64,000 nucleotides of DNA, taken from NCBI RefSeq assembly GCF_036178845.1, contig NZ_CP108070.1, forward strand, positions 7,874,001 to 7,938,000, given 5' to 3'. Of the stretch, positions 43,306-55,682 are shown piece after piece; positions within the stretch are counted from its first letter, which is position 1; every line of letters starts with the position of its first letter. The notes under the pieces were generated by a model that was given only the letters and a program-made list of their open reading frames with translations, searched no databases and was not told the DNA's origin. Both the position numbers and the translations under genes were made by a program. Origin of the DNA: Streptomyces sp. NBC_00271 (GTDB taxonomy: Bacteria; Actinomycetota; Actinomycetes; Streptomycetales; Streptomycetaceae).

Positions 43306-44004
43306 ATGGCGTCCATGGCTACACATGTGATCACCGGGGCGGGCTCCGGCATCGGCGCGGCCGTCGCCCGCCGTCTGCACGCGCGCGGGGACGACCTCGT
43401 GCTCCACGCACGCGACGCGGGCCGCGCGAAGGAACTGGCGGCCGAGTTCCCCGGGGCCCGGACCCTGGTCGGCGACCTGGCGGACCCGGACAAGCTCTCC
43501 TGGGCGTTCTCGCACCAGTCCCTGCCCGAGCGCGTCGACTCGCTCCTGCACATCGCGGGCGTGGTCGACCTCGGCCCCGTCGGGGAGCTGACCCCCAAGT
43601 CCTGGCGTCACCAGCTCAACGTCAACCTGATCGCCCCCGCCGAGCTGACCCGCCACTTCCTGCCGCAACTCCGCGTCGCCCAGGGCCACGTCGTGTTCGT
43701 GAACTCCGGCGCCGGCCTCGCCGCGCACGCCGACTGGTCCGCGTACGCCGCCTCCAAGCACGGCCTGAAGGCCCTCGCGGACTCCCTGCGCCACGAGGAG
43801 CACGCGAACGGCGTCCGGGTCACATCCGTCTACCCCGGCAGGACGGCGAGCCCCATGCAGGCGAAGGTCCACCAGCAGGAGGGCAAGGAGTACGACGCCT
43901 CGAAGTGGATCGACCCGGAGTCCGTCGCGACGACGATCCTGGTGGCCGTCGACCTGCCGCGCGACGCGGAGGTCAACGACCTGACCGTGCGGCCGGGACG
44001 ATGA
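43306..44004 (+). CDS. Short-chain dehydrogenase/reductase
   Basis: 232-aa SDR oxidoreductase. The cofactor motif TGAGSGIGAAVARRLHARGD and the following VGDLADPDKLSW (NAD(P) site), HVVFVNSGAGLAAHADWSAY, and the catalytic YAASKHGLKALADSLR (Tyr-x-x-x-Lys) are all present. Two possible starts (43306, 43315) differ by three codons. ATGA overlap with the MetE-like gene suggests co-translation. Substrate unknown. Confidence 0.88.
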   Translation: MASMATHVITGAGSGIGAAVARRLHARGDDLVLHARDAGRAKELAAEFPGARTLVGDLADPDKLSWAFSHQSLPERVDSLLHIAGVVDLGPVGELTPKSWRHQLNVNLIAPAELTRHFLPQLRVAQGHVVFVNSGAGLAAHADWSAYAASKHGLKALADSLRHEEHANGVRVTSVYPGRTASPMQAKVHQQEGKEYDASKWIDPESVATTILVAVDLPRDAEVNDLTVRPGR

Positions 44005-44996
44005 ACTTCACCTGGGGCCCCGCCACCGGGGTCGGCTCCATGCCGGGCGACGACGCCCGCGAGGCCGCCAAGACCGTGACCGGGTCCTTCGACGACTTCC
44101 CGTTCCTGCCCGAACTGCCCGCCCGGGGGCCCGGCGCGGACATGATCGGACGGACCGCCGGGATGCTGGTCGAGCTTTACGCGCGCGTGGAGCCCAGCGG
44201 CTGGCGGATCGGAGACCGGCCGGGGCGCGACACCAAGCGGGCCAGATCCTGGCTCGGCGAAGACCTCGACGCGCTGGAGGAGTTCACCCAGGGCTACGAG
44301 GGGCCGCTCAAGGTACAGGCCGTCGGCCCCTGGACGCTGGCCGCCGCGCTGGAGCTGCGGGGCGGCGAGGCGGCGCTCTCCGACCTCGGCGCCTGCCGGG
44401 ACCTCGCCGGATCGCTCGCCGAGGGGCTGCGCACGCACCTCGACGAGGTACGCCGCCGGGTGCCCGGCGCCCAGATCGTGCTGCAGCTCGACGAGCCCTC
44501 GCTCATCGCGGTGCTGCGCGGCCAGGTGAAGTCCGCCAGTGGCTACCGCACCCACCGCGCCGTCGACCGGCAACGCGTGGAGGCGACACTGCGGGACGTC
44601 GTCGGGGTGCACACCGACGGCCCGGTCGTGGTGCACTCGTGCGCACCCGACGTACCGTTCGCGCTGCTGCGCAGGACAGGGGCCGCGGCCATCTCGTTCG
44701 ACTTCTCGTTGCTCACCGAGCGTGACGACGATGCCATCGGCGAGGCGGTGGAGGGCGGCACCCGGCTCTTCGCCGGTGTCGTGCCGGGCACGGACGGACC
44801 ATTGTCAGACCCTGCCGGTAGCGTCATGGGTGTCAGGACGCTGTGGCGCAGGCTGGGGCTGCATCCGGGTCTTCTCGCGGAGGCGGTCACGGTCACTCCG
44901 TCGTGCGGACTCGCGGGCGCTTCCCCGGAGTACGCACGCCGGGCACTCGCCCACTGCGCCCGGGCGGCGAGATCCCTCGCGGACAACCCAGAGTAA
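44001..44996 (+). CDS. MetE-like cobalamin-independent methionine synthase domain protein
   Basis: 331 aa, corresponding to the MetE C-terminal barrel, GVGSMPGDDAREAAKTVTGS at the N-terminus and the substrate-side QLDEPSLIAVLRGQVKSASG. Zinc ligands are in VVHSCAPDVPFALLRRTGAA (His and Cys) and TPSCGLAGASPEYARRALA (Cys). It lacks the N-terminal folate-binding half of the ~750-aa MetE, so is expected to use another methyl donor or a carrier. Start ATG overlaps the SDR stop. Followed by ligA after 15 bp. Confidence 0.85.
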   Translation: MNFTWGPATGVGSMPGDDAREAAKTVTGSFDDFPFLPELPARGPGADMIGRTAGMLVELYARVEPSGWRIGDRPGRDTKRARSWLGEDLDALEEFTQGYEGPLKVQAVGPWTLAAALELRGGEAALSDLGACRDLAGSLAEGLRTHLDEVRRRVPGAQIVLQLDEPSLIAVLRGQVKSASGYRTHRAVDRQRVEATLRDVVGVHTDGPVVVHSCAPDVPFALLRRTGAAAISFDFSLLTERDDDAIGEAVEGGTRLFAGVVPGTDGPLSDPAGSVMGVRTLWRRLGLHPGLLAEAVTVTPSCGLAGASPEYARRALAHCARAARSLADNPE

Positions 44997-47207
<2,211 letters not shown>

Positions 47208-47215
47208 CGGTTGAA

Positions 47216-47255
47216 GGCCACCCGTTCGGCGCATATCAGATGCATACGGGTGGCC
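47216..47255 (+). terminator. Stem-loop after ligA
   Basis: GGCCACCCGT / ACGGGTGGCC, perfect 10-bp arms; the 20-nt loop contains a smaller GCAT/ATGC stem. Lies directly after ligA and before the long rmdB leader. Confidence 0.75.
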
Positions 47256-47467
47256 GGGTCGCATTCGGGCAACCGTCGTCGACCGCTGCCCGTAGAAGGC
47301 TTCTGCGGCCTACTGTTGAGGTGTGCGCCTGCCGTGCCCAGCTGCGGTTGGGGCATCCCCTGCTCCGCAAGAGCCTGGGGAAGGGTTTTCAGACGCGGTG
47401 CCGTTGGCAGTTGTCGCCGGCAACGGGCCGCGTGGCGTGGGCACCGCCGGCTGTGAGAGGGACGGGA

Positions 47468-49714
47468 ATGGAACCGACCGAGAGCGCCGCCCCGGACTCA
47501 CGGCTGCGCCTGCGCCGGATGACCGGCGCGTGGATGGCCGGCCTCCGGACGGGGCGTCCGTCGGAGCGCCCCGGCACGGGCGGGCAGGGCTCCGCACCAC
47601 CCCTCACCGTAGCCGCCCCCGCCCCGGGGGCCGGCAGGCTCGCCGCGGGGCGCGGCGGAGGCCTGTCCGGTCACGAACCCGAACGGCACCTCTCCTGGCC
47701 CACACTGCCCGCCGCGGTCGTCGGGGCGGCCGCGTTCGTCCTCGGCGGCGGCTTCTACCGGGCGTTCGGCGGCCACCACGCCCTCTTCCCGTCCGGCGCG
47801 GTCGGCTGGTCGCTGGCGGTACTGACCGGCATCATCGTCGGCCATCTGGTCGCCCTCGGCCGCGCCCGCTGGTGGGGCGGCACGGGCTCCGGCGCCGCGC
47901 TCACCCTCGCGGTCCTGCTGCTGTACGGCTGGGTGGCCGCCGGGATGGTCAGCCTGACCGTCGTCGTGCTGGTCGGCGCCGCGCGCCGAGGCCGCTGGCG
48001 CCAGGGGGTGTTGCACGGCGCGGTCGACATCCTCGGCATCGGCGCCGGAGCGCTGGTCCTCGCCATGTTCGGGCGGGTGCCGTCCGTGGAGGCGCCCTGG
48101 AACCCGGAGAGCTGGAACTTCTACGCCGCACCCGAGGTGGTGCTGGTCGCGACCGCCTATCTCGCGGTCACCCGCGTCCTGCTCTGGTACCTGCATGCGC
48201 CGGGCACCGGCGGACTGCCGACCGCCACCCGCACGGCGCTGGTCAGGCAGGGCCTGGTCGCCGTCGCGCTGCTCGGTATCGCGCCGCTGATCTGCGTGGT
48301 CGCGATCGCCCAGCCGATGCTGCTGCCGCTGTTCTCGATCCCCCTCATCGCCCTCGACTCCACCCTGTGGATCGCCCGCGTCCGGGCCGAGGAGCAACTG
48401 CGCGACCCGCTGACCGGGCTGCCCAACCGCCAGTGGCTGCTCGAACGGACCTGGACGGCTCTGGACGATGCCGAGCGCATAGGCGCGCGTTCCGCCCTGA
48501 TGCTGATCGACCTCGACCGTTTCCGCTCCGTGAATGACACGTTGGGGCACCTCGCCGGGGACCGGCTGCTCCTTCAGATAGCCGACCGGCTGCGGCTGGC
48601 GCTGCCGCGCGGGGCGGAGGCCGCGCGGCTCGGCGGGGACGAGTTCGCCGTGTTACTCCCCGTCGCCGACTCCACCACGTCGGCCACGCGGGTCGCCCGC
48701 AATCTCGTGGCCGCCCTCGGCTCGCCGCTCGACCTCGACGGACTCACCCTCGTCCTGGAGGCCAGCGCCGGGCTCGCCGTCTTTCCCGACCACGCGCTGG
48801 ACGCGGAGGGGCTGCTGCGGCGGGCGGACGTGGCGATGTACCAGGCCAAGCGGGACCGTACGGGGGTGGAGGTCTACGAGTCCAAGCGGGACTCGAACAC
48901 ACCGGACCGGCTCGGTCTGCTGGGGGATCTGCGTCGGGCGCTGGACGCCGGTGACGTCGAACTGCACTACCAGCCCAAGGTCCGCTTCGACGGACAGGTG
49001 GCCGGGCTCGAGGCGCTGGTCCGATGGGTGCATCCCGAGCGGGGGAAGGTGCCGCCGGACGAGTTCATCGCGATCGCCGAGTCGTCCGGACTGATGCCGC
49101 ACCTCACCGAGTACGTGCTGGAGACGGCGCTCGCGCAGGTCGCGCGGTGGCGGGCGCAGGGACTGCGCGTACCGGTCGCGGTGAACGTGTCCCCGCGGGA
49201 CGTCCACACCCCCGGTTTCGCGGGCTCGGTCGCCGCGCGGCTCGCCCGGCACGGGGTCCCCGCGGGGGCGTTGCAGCTGGAGATAACGGAGCATGTGCTC
49301 CTCGAGGACCCGCAGCGGGCCGCGGACACGCTGGCCGGACTGACCGGGCACGGCGTGAAGATGTCGCTGGACGACTTCGGTACGGGGTACTCCTCGCTGG
49401 TGCATCTGCGGCGGCTGCCGGTGAGCGAGCTGAAGATCGACCGGTCCTTCGTCGCGCGGCTCGCCGTGGACAACGAGGACGCGGAGATCGTGCGCTGCAC
49501 CGTCGATCTCGCGCATTCGCTGGGGCTGCTCGTCGTGGCGGAGGGTGTCGAGGACGACGAGACGTGGGAGCGCCTGCGGGATCTCGGGTGTGACGCGGTG
49601 CAGGGGTGGCTGGTCGCGGCGGCGATGCCTCCGGAGGAGGCGACGGCGTGGCTGCTGGCGCGGGGGTCGCGCGGCTGGCAGCGGCCGCGTGCCGCGCTGC
49701 CGGCCGCGGAGTAG
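47468..49714 (+). CDS. rmdB: Membrane GGDEF-EAL protein, RmdB-like, with a TTA codon
   Basis: 748-aa cyclic-di-GMP enzyme resembling S. coelicolor RmdB (SCO5495), a phosphodiesterase acting on development. The N-terminal third holds membrane helices ([60 protein letters not shown]). GGDEF is intact at 389-393 (LGGDEFAVL). EAL is intact at 515-517 (GLEALVRW), with [27 protein letters not shown] and LKIDRSF (all active-site parts). Codon 396 (48653-48655), just after GGDEF, is TTA, so synthesis should depend on bldA. ATG 47468 follows GAGAGGGACGGGA. Either activity may dominate; phosphodiesterase is inferred from RmdB. Confidence 0.92.
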   Translation: MEPTESAAPDSRLRLRRMTGAWMAGLRTGRPSERPGTGGQGSAPPLTVAAPAPGAGRLAAGRGGGLSGHEPERHLSWPTLPAAVVGAAAFVLGGGFYRAFGGHHALFPSGAVGWSLAVLTGIIVGHLVALGRARWWGGTGSGAALTLAVLLLYGWVAAGMVSLTVVVLVGAARRGRWRQGVLHGAVDILGIGAGALVLAMFGRVPSVEAPWNPESWNFYAAPEVVLVATAYLAVTRVLLWYLHAPGTGGLPTATRTALVRQGLVAVALLGIAPLICVVAIAQPMLLPLFSIPLIALDSTLWIARVRAEEQLRDPLTGLPNRQWLLERTWTALDDAERIGARSALMLIDLDRFRSVNDTLGHLAGDRLLLQIADRLRLALPRGAEAARLGGDEFAVLLPVADSTTSATRVARNLVAALGSPLDLDGLTLVLEASAGLAVFPDHALDAEGLLRRADVAMYQAKRDRTGVEVYESKRDSNTPDRLGLLGDLRRALDAGDVELHYQPKVRFDGQVAGLEALVRWVHPERGKVPPDEFIAIAESSGLMPHLTEYVLETALAQVARWRAQGLRVPVAVNVSPRDVHTPGFAGSVAARLARHGVPAGALQLEITEHVLLEDPQRAADTLAGLTGHGVKMSLDDFGTGYSSLVHLRRLPVSELKIDRSFVARLAVDNEDAEIVRCTVDLAHSLGLLVVAEGVEDDETWERLRDLGCDAVQGWLVAAAMPPEEATAWLLARGSRGWQRPRAALPAAE

Positions 49715-50043
49715 TTCTCTCCCACCCGCGCACCACCCTTTACGGTCACTGGACAAGCGGACCTCCGTGCGGCTTGCCCACCGTCGGCGTTCGCGCCCCG
49801 TCAGGGGCGCGGGGAACTGGGCGCTCAGCCACGGACGGCCCGCGGGTTCCGGTCGGTGATGCCAGTCCCCGGGTGGGGCGGCGCCGACGGCGAGGAACCC
49901 CCACCGGCGACTTCCATCTCGTACGCGAACCGTCACGGGTGGTGCGGGTGGGAAAGGGGGCTGAGGCAAACCCGGGCGCGGGCATCGGCCCCGGACCCAT
50001 AGGATTGGGCCAAACCACACACTCTCACCCAGAGGATCGCTGC
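49715..50043 (+). other. Region between rmdB and gatC
   Basis: 329 bp. It holds the repeat copy at 49794-49855 and a promoter-like CATAGGAT 40 bases before gatC. No other gene was recognised. Confidence 0.55.
49794..49855 (+). repeat. Dispersed Streptomyces intergenic repeat, copy 2
   Basis: CGCCCCGTCAGGGGCGCG followed by GGGAACTGGGCG and CAGCCACGGACGGCCCGC. Identical outer arms to copy 1 (20394-20475) but a different, shorter middle. Hairpin CGCCCC/GGGGCG, probably ending rmdB transcription. Confidence 0.7.
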
Positions 50044-50340
50044 ATGCCTGGCATCACGCGCGAGGAGGTCGCCCACCTCGCACGGCTGGCGCGTCTGGAG
50101 CTGAAGGCCGAAGAACTCGACCACTTCGCCGGCCAGCTCGACGACATCATCGGCGCGGTCGCCCGCGTCAGCGAGGTCGCCGACCAAGACGTACCGCCGA
50201 CCTCTCACCCGCTGCCGCTGACGAACGTCATGCGCGCGGACGAGGTCCGTCCGTCGCTCACCCCCGAGCAGGCGCTCTCCGGCGCCCCGGCCCAGGAGCA
50301 GCAGCGTTTCAAGGTGCCGCAGATCCTGGGGGAGGACTAA
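50044..50340 (+). CDS. gatC: Glu-tRNA(Gln)/Asp-tRNA(Asn) amidotransferase subunit C
   Basis: 98-aa small subunit of GatCAB, stabilising A and B. Typical start [20 protein letters not shown], then [20 protein letters not shown], end [21 protein letters not shown] 50044 is preceded by AGAGGATC. First gene of gatC-gatA-orf-gatB. Confidence 0.96.
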   Translation: MPGITREEVAHLARLARLELKAEELDHFAGQLDDIIGAVARVSEVADQDVPPTSHPLPLTNVMRADEVRPSLTPEQALSGAPAQEQQRFKVPQILGED

Positions 50341-50345
50341 TCACC

Positions 50346-51851
50346 ATGACGGACACCAACGTCAACATCATCAAGCTGACGGCGGCCGAGATCGCCGCGA
50401 AGATCGCCGCGGGCGAGCTCACGGCCGTCGCGGTCACCGAGGCCCACCTCGCCCGGATCGAGGCCGTCGACGAGAAGGTGCACGCCTTCCTGCACGTCGA
50501 CCGCGAGGGTGCCCTCGCGCAGGCCCGCGCCGTCGACGCCAAGCGGGAGCGGGGCGAGAAGCTCGGCCCCCTCGCCGGTGTGCCGCTCGCGCTCAAGGAC
50601 ATCTTCACCACCGAGGGGATCCCGACCACCGTCGGTTCCAAGATCCTCGAGGGCTGGATCCCGCCGTACGACGCGACCCTCACCAAGAAGCTGAAGGCCG
50701 CCGACGTCGTCATCCTCGGCAAGACCAACATGGACGAGTTCGCCATGGGGTCCTCCACCGAGAACAGCGCGTACGGCCCCACCGGCAACCCCTGGGACCT
50801 CACCCGTATCCCCGGCGGCTCCGGCGGCGGGTCGAGCGCCGCGCTCGCCTCGTTCGAGGCGCCCCTCGCCATCGGCACGGACACGGGCGGCTCCATCCGC
50901 CAGCCCGCCGCCGTCACCGGCACGGTCGGCGTCAAGCCGACGTACGGCGGGGTGTCGCGGTACGGCATGGTCGCGTTCTCGTCCTCCCTCGACCAGGGCG
51001 GTCCCTGCGCCCGTACGGTCCTGGACGCCGCACTGCTGCACGAGGTCATCGCGGGCCACGACCCGCTCGACTCCACCTCCATCGACGCCCCGGTCCCGCC
51101 GGTCGTCGAGGCCGCCCGCAACGGCTCGGTCGCCGGGATGCGCGTGGGCGTCGTCAAGCAGTTCCGCGGCGAGGGCTACCAGGCCGGTGTCGTGCAGCGC
51201 TTCGACGAGGCCGTCGCCCTGCTCAAGGAGCTCGGCGCCGAGATCGTCGAGCTGGACTGCCCGTCCTTCGACCTGGCGCTGGCGGCGTACTACCTCATCG
51301 CCCCGTCCGAGTGCTCGTCGAACCTCGCCCGCTTCGACGCCATGCGCTACGGCCTCAGGGTCGGCGACGACGGCACGAAGTCGGCCGAGGAGGTCACCTC
51401 CCTCACCCGTGAGGCGGGCTTCGGCCCCGAGGTCAAGCGCCGCATCATGCTCGGCACGTACGCGCTCAGCTCCGGCTACTACGACGCGTACTACGGCAGC
51501 GCCCAGAAGGTCCGTACGCTCATCACGCGCGACTTCGAGAAGTCGTTCGAGAAGGTCGACGTCATCGTCTCCCCGACGACGCCCACCACCGCCTTCCCGA
51601 TCGGCGAGCGCGCCGACGACCCGATGGCGATGTACCTCGCGGACCTGTGCACCATCCCGACCAACCTGGCGGGCAACGCCGCCATGTCGCTGCCCTGCGG
51701 TCTCGCCCCCGAGGACAACCTCCCGGTCGGTCTGCAGATCATCGCCCCCGCGATGAAGGACGACCGGCTGTACAAGGTCGGCGCCGCCGTCGAGGCAGCC
51801 TTCGTGGAAAAGTGGGGCCACCCGCTGCTCGAGGAGGCTCCGTCGTTGTGA
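50346..51851 (+). CDS. gatA: Glu-tRNA(Gln) amidotransferase subunit A
   Basis: 501 aa amidase-signature enzyme generating ammonia from glutamine. The catalytic triad is in [12 protein letters not shown] (Lys), [15 protein letters not shown] (cis-Ser) and [16 protein letters not shown] (Ser nucleophile). Full length. Stop overlaps the GTG of the next gene. GatA with GatB makes Gln-tRNA or Asn-tRNA from the misacylated form. Confidence 0.97.
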   Translation: MTDTNVNIIKLTAAEIAAKIAAGELTAVAVTEAHLARIEAVDEKVHAFLHVDREGALAQARAVDAKRERGEKLGPLAGVPLALKDIFTTEGIPTTVGSKILEGWIPPYDATLTKKLKAADVVILGKTNMDEFAMGSSTENSAYGPTGNPWDLTRIPGGSGGGSSAALASFEAPLAIGTDTGGSIRQPAAVTGTVGVKPTYGGVSRYGMVAFSSSLDQGGPCARTVLDAALLHEVIAGHDPLDSTSIDAPVPPVVEAARNGSVAGMRVGVVKQFRGEGYQAGVVQRFDEAVALLKELGAEIVELDCPSFDLALAAYYLIAPSECSSNLARFDAMRYGLRVGDDGTKSAEEVTSLTREAGFGPEVKRRIMLGTYALSSGYYDAYYGSAQKVRTLITRDFEKSFEKVDVIVSPTTPTTAFPIGERADDPMAMYLADLCTIPTNLAGNAAMSLPCGLAPEDNLPVGLQIIAPAMKDDRLYKVGAAVEAAFVEKWGHPLLEEAPSL

Positions 51852-52090
51852 GTAAGGCTCTGACCAAGGCCAAGGGCTTCAAGAAGTCCAAGTCCGGCAC
51901 GTACCTGTCCATCGCGAGCACCGCGTTCGGAGCGATCGGCGTCGCCAAGCAGGCCAAGAAGGCCCGTACGGAGCACGACACGCTGCGCCTCATCGACGCG
52001 GCCGTGTCCGCCGCCGCCATCGTCACCGGCCTCGCCATCCTCTACCGGGAGCTCAGGCGCCTGGGCGACGACGACGTCCTGCTGGGCTGA
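51848..52090 (+). CDS. 80-aa protein inside the gat operon
   Basis: Starts GTG 51848 overlapping the gatA stop (GTGA) and ends 16 bp before gatB, so it is co-translated. Sequence [20 protein letters not shown] (basic) and [20 protein letters not shown], then [20 protein letters not shown], a single hydrophobic helix. Probably membrane-associated with a basic head. It sits between gatA and gatB; function unknown. Confidence 0.8.
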   Translation: MSKALTKAKGFKKSKSGTYLSIASTAFGAIGVAKQAKKARTEHDTLRLIDAAVSAAAIVTGLAILYRELRRLGDDDVLLG

Positions 52091-52106
52091 GAGGGAAGTT
52101 TTCACC

Positions 52107-53624
52107 GTGACCACCACGACCGACGAGCTGGTGTCGTACGAGGACGCTCTCGCGACGTACGACCCCGTCATGGGCCTCGAAGTCCATGTCGAGCTCGGTA
52201 CCAAGACCAAGATGTTCTGCGGGTGTTCCACCGAGCTGGGCGCCGCGCCCAACTCGCAGACCTGCCCGACCTGCCTCGGCATGCCCGGCTCGCTGCCCGT
52301 CGTCAACGCGACCGGCGTCGAGTCCGCCATCAAGATCGGCCTCGCGCTGCACTGCGAGATCGCCGAGTGGTGCCGCTTCGCCCGGAAGAACTACTTCTAT
52401 CCGGACATGCCGAAGAACTTCCAGACCTCCCAGTACGACGAGCCGATCGCCTTCAACGGCTACCTCGACGTACAGCTGGAGGACGGCGAGGTCTTCCGCG
52501 TGGAGATCGAGCGCGCCCACATGGAGGAGGACACCGGCAAGTCGCTGCACGTCGGCGGCGCCACCGGCCGAATCCACGGCGCCTCGCACTCCCTGCTCGA
52601 CTACAACCGCGCGGGCATCCCCCTCATCGAGATCGTCACCAAGCCGATCGAGGGTGCGGGCGAGCGCGCTCCCGAGGTCGCCAAGGCGTACGTCGCCGAG
52701 CTGCGCGAGCTCATCAAGGCGCTCGGCGTCTCCGAGGCCCGCATGGAGCAGGGCCAGATGCGCTGCGACGTGAACCTGTCGCTGCGCCCGCACGGCCGCG
52801 AGAAGTTCGGCACGCGCTCCGAGACGAAGAACGTCAACTCGCTGCGCTCCGTGGAGCGTGCGGCCCGCTTCGAGATCCAGCGGCACGCCGCGGTCCTCAA
52901 CAGCGGCGGCACGATCATCCAGGAGACCCGCCACTTCCACGAGGACACCGGGTCCACGACCTCGGGCCGCGTGAAGGAGGAGGCCGAGGACTACCGGTAC
53001 TTCCCGGAGCCCGACCTCGTCCCCGTCGCCCCGTCCCGCGAGTGGGTCGAGGAGCTGCGCGCGGGCCTGCCCGAGCAGCCGCTCGCGCGTCGCAACCGCC
53101 TCCGTGAGGAGTGGGGTGTCTCGGCGCACGACATGCAGTCGATCCTGAACGCCGGTGCCATCGACCCGATCGTCGCCACGATCGAGGCCGGGGCGGACGC
53201 GGCGTCCGCACGTAAGTGGTGGATGGGTGAACTGGCGCGCAGCGCCAACGAGTCGGGCAAGGCCCTGGAGGACCTGCCCATCACTCCGGCGCAGGTCGCC
53301 CGGGTGGCACAGCTCGTCGCCGCCGGAGACCTGAACGACAAGCTCGCCCGCCAGGTCATCGAGGGCGTGCTCGCGGGCGAGGGCACCCCGGACGAGGTCG
53401 TCGACAAGCGCGGTCTGAAGGTCGTCTCGGACGAGGGCGCGCTGACCGCCGCCGTCGACGAGGCCATCGCCGGCAACCCGGGCGTCGCAGACAAGATCCG
53501 CGGCGGCAAGGTGGCCGCGGTCGGCGCCCTGGTCGGCGCGGTCATGAAGGCCACCCGTGGCCAGGCCGACGCGGCCCGCGTCAAGGAACTCATCCTGGAG
53601 AAGCTGGGCGTCAGCGAGGGCTGA
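52107..53624 (+). CDS. gatB: Glu-tRNA(Gln) amidotransferase subunit B
   Basis: 505 aa. [40 protein letters not shown] and [20 protein letters not shown] are GatB hallmarks; [27 protein letters not shown] and the C-terminal YqeY-like region ([20 protein letters not shown]) complete it. Kinase activity phosphorylates the Glu/Asp on tRNA before transfer. GTG 52107 follows GAGGGAAG. Last of the operon; the perfect palindrome at 53642 terminates it. Confidence 0.97.
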   Translation: MTTTTDELVSYEDALATYDPVMGLEVHVELGTKTKMFCGCSTELGAAPNSQTCPTCLGMPGSLPVVNATGVESAIKIGLALHCEIAEWCRFARKNYFYPDMPKNFQTSQYDEPIAFNGYLDVQLEDGEVFRVEIERAHMEEDTGKSLHVGGATGRIHGASHSLLDYNRAGIPLIEIVTKPIEGAGERAPEVAKAYVAELRELIKALGVSEARMEQGQMRCDVNLSLRPHGREKFGTRSETKNVNSLRSVERAARFEIQRHAAVLNSGGTIIQETRHFHEDTGSTTSGRVKEEAEDYRYFPEPDLVPVAPSREWVEELRAGLPEQPLARRNRLREEWGVSAHDMQSILNAGAIDPIVATIEAGADAASARKWWMGELARSANESGKALEDLPITPAQVARVAQLVAAGDLNDKLARQVIEGVLAGEGTPDEVVDKRGLKVVSDEGALTAAVDEAIAGNPGVADKIRGGKVAAVGALVGAVMKATRGQADAARVKELILEKLGVSEG

Positions 53625-53641
53625 GTACCCGTAAGTACCCA

Positions 53642-53679
53642 CCTGAGGGGATGCATCGGAACCGATGCATCCCCTCAGG
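53642..53679. terminator. Perfect 18-bp palindrome after gatB
   Basis: CCTGAGGGGATGCATCGG / CCGATGCATCCCCTCAGG with only two bases between the arms, 18 bp after the gatB stop. A strong factor-independent-type hairpin without a U-run, ending the gat operon. Confidence 0.88.
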
Positions 53680-53924
53680 CATGCCCGCGGGCCCCCTGGT
53701 GGTCAGGCATCCGTAGTGATTCGTCGCCTCCTGGTCCGTGCCGCGCGCAACACCCACGCCGTCCCGAAGACGCGGCGGACCGGACCCCCCTCCACGATGG
53801 GCGGAACCCATGCCGGACACCATGTCTGGCATAGGATCGCTCAGCCAATCAGAGACGCCGACCGCTGCGACGGACGCCCAGGTGGACGTACTGGAGGTCG
53901 TACAGGAAAAGGAGCGGCAGCAGG

Positions 53925-54491
53925 ATGTACGCGATATCCCTGGGTGACGACGGTGCGGAACTGCGACCCCTGGAGCCCTGGCAGGCGGAGGAGTTCCTCG
54001 CGCACCTGGACCGGGGGAGGGAGTTCATCGGGCAGTACATCCCCTTCGGGTCCAAGGCCACGGACGTGCCCTCCGCGCGGGAGACACTCCAGCGGTACGC
54101 CGACATGCGCGCCGCCGACACCGGATCCCTGCACGGCCTGTGGCTGGAGGGGAAGCTCGTCGGCGGGGTGCTCTTCCTGAACTTCGACGCCGAGCACGGC
54201 AACTGCGAGGTCGGCTGCTGGCTGGAACCGGCCGGCACCGGACGCGGTCTGGTCACCCGGGCGATGCGGATCCTCATCGACTGGGCGGTCGAGGAGCGCG
54301 GGATCCACCGTGTGGAGTGGATCGCCGCCTCCGCGAACGTGCCGAGCGTGAACGGCGCCCGGCGGCTCGGGATGACCCGGGACGCGGTGCTGCGGGAGAG
54401 CTACCCCCACCGGGGAGTACGCCTCGACATGGAGGTCTGGTCGGTGCTCGCGCCCGAGTGGCGGGCGGCACGCGCGCGTGAGCGACGATGA
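53925..54491 (+). CDS. RimL-like GNAT N-acetyltransferase
   Basis: 188 aa acetyltransferase of the RimJ/RimL type, acting on protein N-termini. Acetyl-CoA loop CEVGCWLEPAGTGRGLVTRA (with GRG), then ILIDWAVEERGIHRVEWIA and NVPSVNGARRLGMTRDAVLR. Typical for ribosomal-protein alanine/serine acetylation or toxin-detoxification, not resolved. ATG 53925 follows an AAAAGGAG-like element. No partner. Confidence 0.86.
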   Translation: MYAISLGDDGAELRPLEPWQAEEFLAHLDRGREFIGQYIPFGSKATDVPSARETLQRYADMRAADTGSLHGLWLEGKLVGGVLFLNFDAEHGNCEVGCWLEPAGTGRGLVTRAMRILIDWAVEERGIHRVEWIAASANVPSVNGARRLGMTRDAVLRESYPHRGVRLDMEVWSVLAPEWRAARARERR

Positions 54492-54555
54492 TCTCGGTCG
54501 TCGCTCGCAACGATCATTAAGAGACTTCTCAGACTCCGTCCGTACGGTGCGGGTC

Positions 54556-55170
54556 ATGGGAACCAAGACAGTTGACGAAGCCGTGGACGCGAACGGCACC
54601 GAGGCAAAGAGCGACGAGGAGACCGTGAACGCCACCAAGACCGACGAGGCGCCGGACGCCGAGGTCGAGGAGACCGGCAACGCCGAAGCCGAGGACGCCG
54701 AGGACGCCGAGGACCAGGACGACCTCGACGCCGAGGCCCTGGAGGGCGAGGACACCCCCGAGGCCGAGAAGGGCACCCCCGGCGTCGGCCAGGGCGCCGC
54801 CGCCGTCGTCTCCGCCGGCCTTGGCGTCGTGTCCCTCACCGGCAGCTGGGTCGCCACCGTGGCCGCCGCCCGCGAGACCCTCGTCGGCCAGCTGGGGACC
54901 TCCTCGACCGCGAGCGTCGCCAAGCAGGTCAAGGAGGTTTACGGCGATGCGTGGGCGACCACCGCGCTGGTCGGCGGCCTCTTTGCGCTGGCCGCGTTGA
55001 TCGTCGGCGTCGTGGTCCTGGTCCGGCCCGCCTTCGGGGCCCCCGGCAAGCCGCAGGCCGCCTGGATCAAGTCGGTCGCCTGGGCGGGCGTCTCGCTCGG
55101 CGTCATCGGCCTGGTCCTCGCCGTCGCCAAGTACTCCGACATCATTCTCGGACTGCCGTCCACCAGCTGA
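54556..55170 (+). CDS. Membrane protein with acidic cytoplasmic N-terminus
   Basis: 204 aa. A strongly acidic N-terminal ~80 residues (EDAEDAEDQDDLDAEALEGE) precede four hydrophobic segments, AAAVVSAGLGVVSLTGSWVA, a second near WATTALVGGLFALAALIVGV, and SVAWAGVSLGVIGLVLAVAK. ATG 54556 begins the frame; an upstream GTG (54478) was rejected because it overlaps the preceding gene. Function unknown; a stem-loop at 55212 follows. Confidence 0.7.
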   Translation: MGTKTVDEAVDANGTEAKSDEETVNATKTDEAPDAEVEETGNAEAEDAEDAEDQDDLDAEALEGEDTPEAEKGTPGVGQGAAAVVSAGLGVVSLTGSWVATVAAARETLVGQLGTSSTASVAKQVKEVYGDAWATTALVGGLFALAALIVGVVVLVRPAFGAPGKPQAAWIKSVAWAGVSLGVIGLVLAVAKYSDIILGLPSTS

Positions 55171-55211
55171 AACCACGCCTGAAACCACGGCTGGATCTCC
55201 GTACCTCTGAG

Positions 55212-55256
55212 GGGCCTTAGAGCCGCCGTAAGTCACTTACGGCCGCTCTAAGGCCC
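55212..55256. terminator. Long inverted repeat after the acidic membrane protein
   Basis: GGGCCTTAGAGCCGCCGTAAGT and ACTTACGGCCGCTCTAAGGCCC, 22-nt arms with one mismatch and a 1-nt centre. Strong terminator. Confidence 0.88.
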
Positions 55257-55368
55257 TTCGCGTGCGCAAGATGCGGAACTCTCCCGATGTGACGCACCCC
55301 CCTGGGAGACGAAGGTTGAGGCATCGCGGAAAGCGATGACGAAACCGACTCCTCACGAGGGACACGAC

Positions 55369-55566
55369 ATGTTCGAGTACGAGCTCCAGCAGATGCGCTC
55401 CAACGAGCTGATCCGCGAGGCACAGAACCACCGTCAGGCGCAGGAAGCCCTCCGTGGCCGTCGCGCCGCCCGCCGCGCCGCCGCGCGCGAGTCCGGGCAG
55501 AACGACCCGGAGGGGCAGGCGCATAGCCCGCGTCCCCGCCGGCACCGGTTCGCCCGCGCCGCATGA
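55369..55566 (+). CDS. Small Arg/Ala-rich coiled-coil protein, 65 aa
   Basis: MFEYELQQMRSNELIREAQN is the conserved start of a small Streptomyces family; [20 protein letters not shown] follows as a charged helix. An upstream ATG (55336) adds 11 residues. GAGGGAC precedes ATG 55369. No function known. Confidence 0.7.
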   Translation: MFEYELQQMRSNELIREAQNHRQAQEALRGRRAARRAAARESGQNDPEGQAHSPRPRRHRFARAA

Positions 55567-55682
55567 GCGCGGGGGCGGGGGGCGGCCGTACGGGGGTCGG
55601 CCGCCTCCCAGCGAGCGGGGCGGCGGTCGCCCGCTCGATAACCAGTGCCGCACTGTCAGACCCCTGTGCGATGCTCGGGCCT

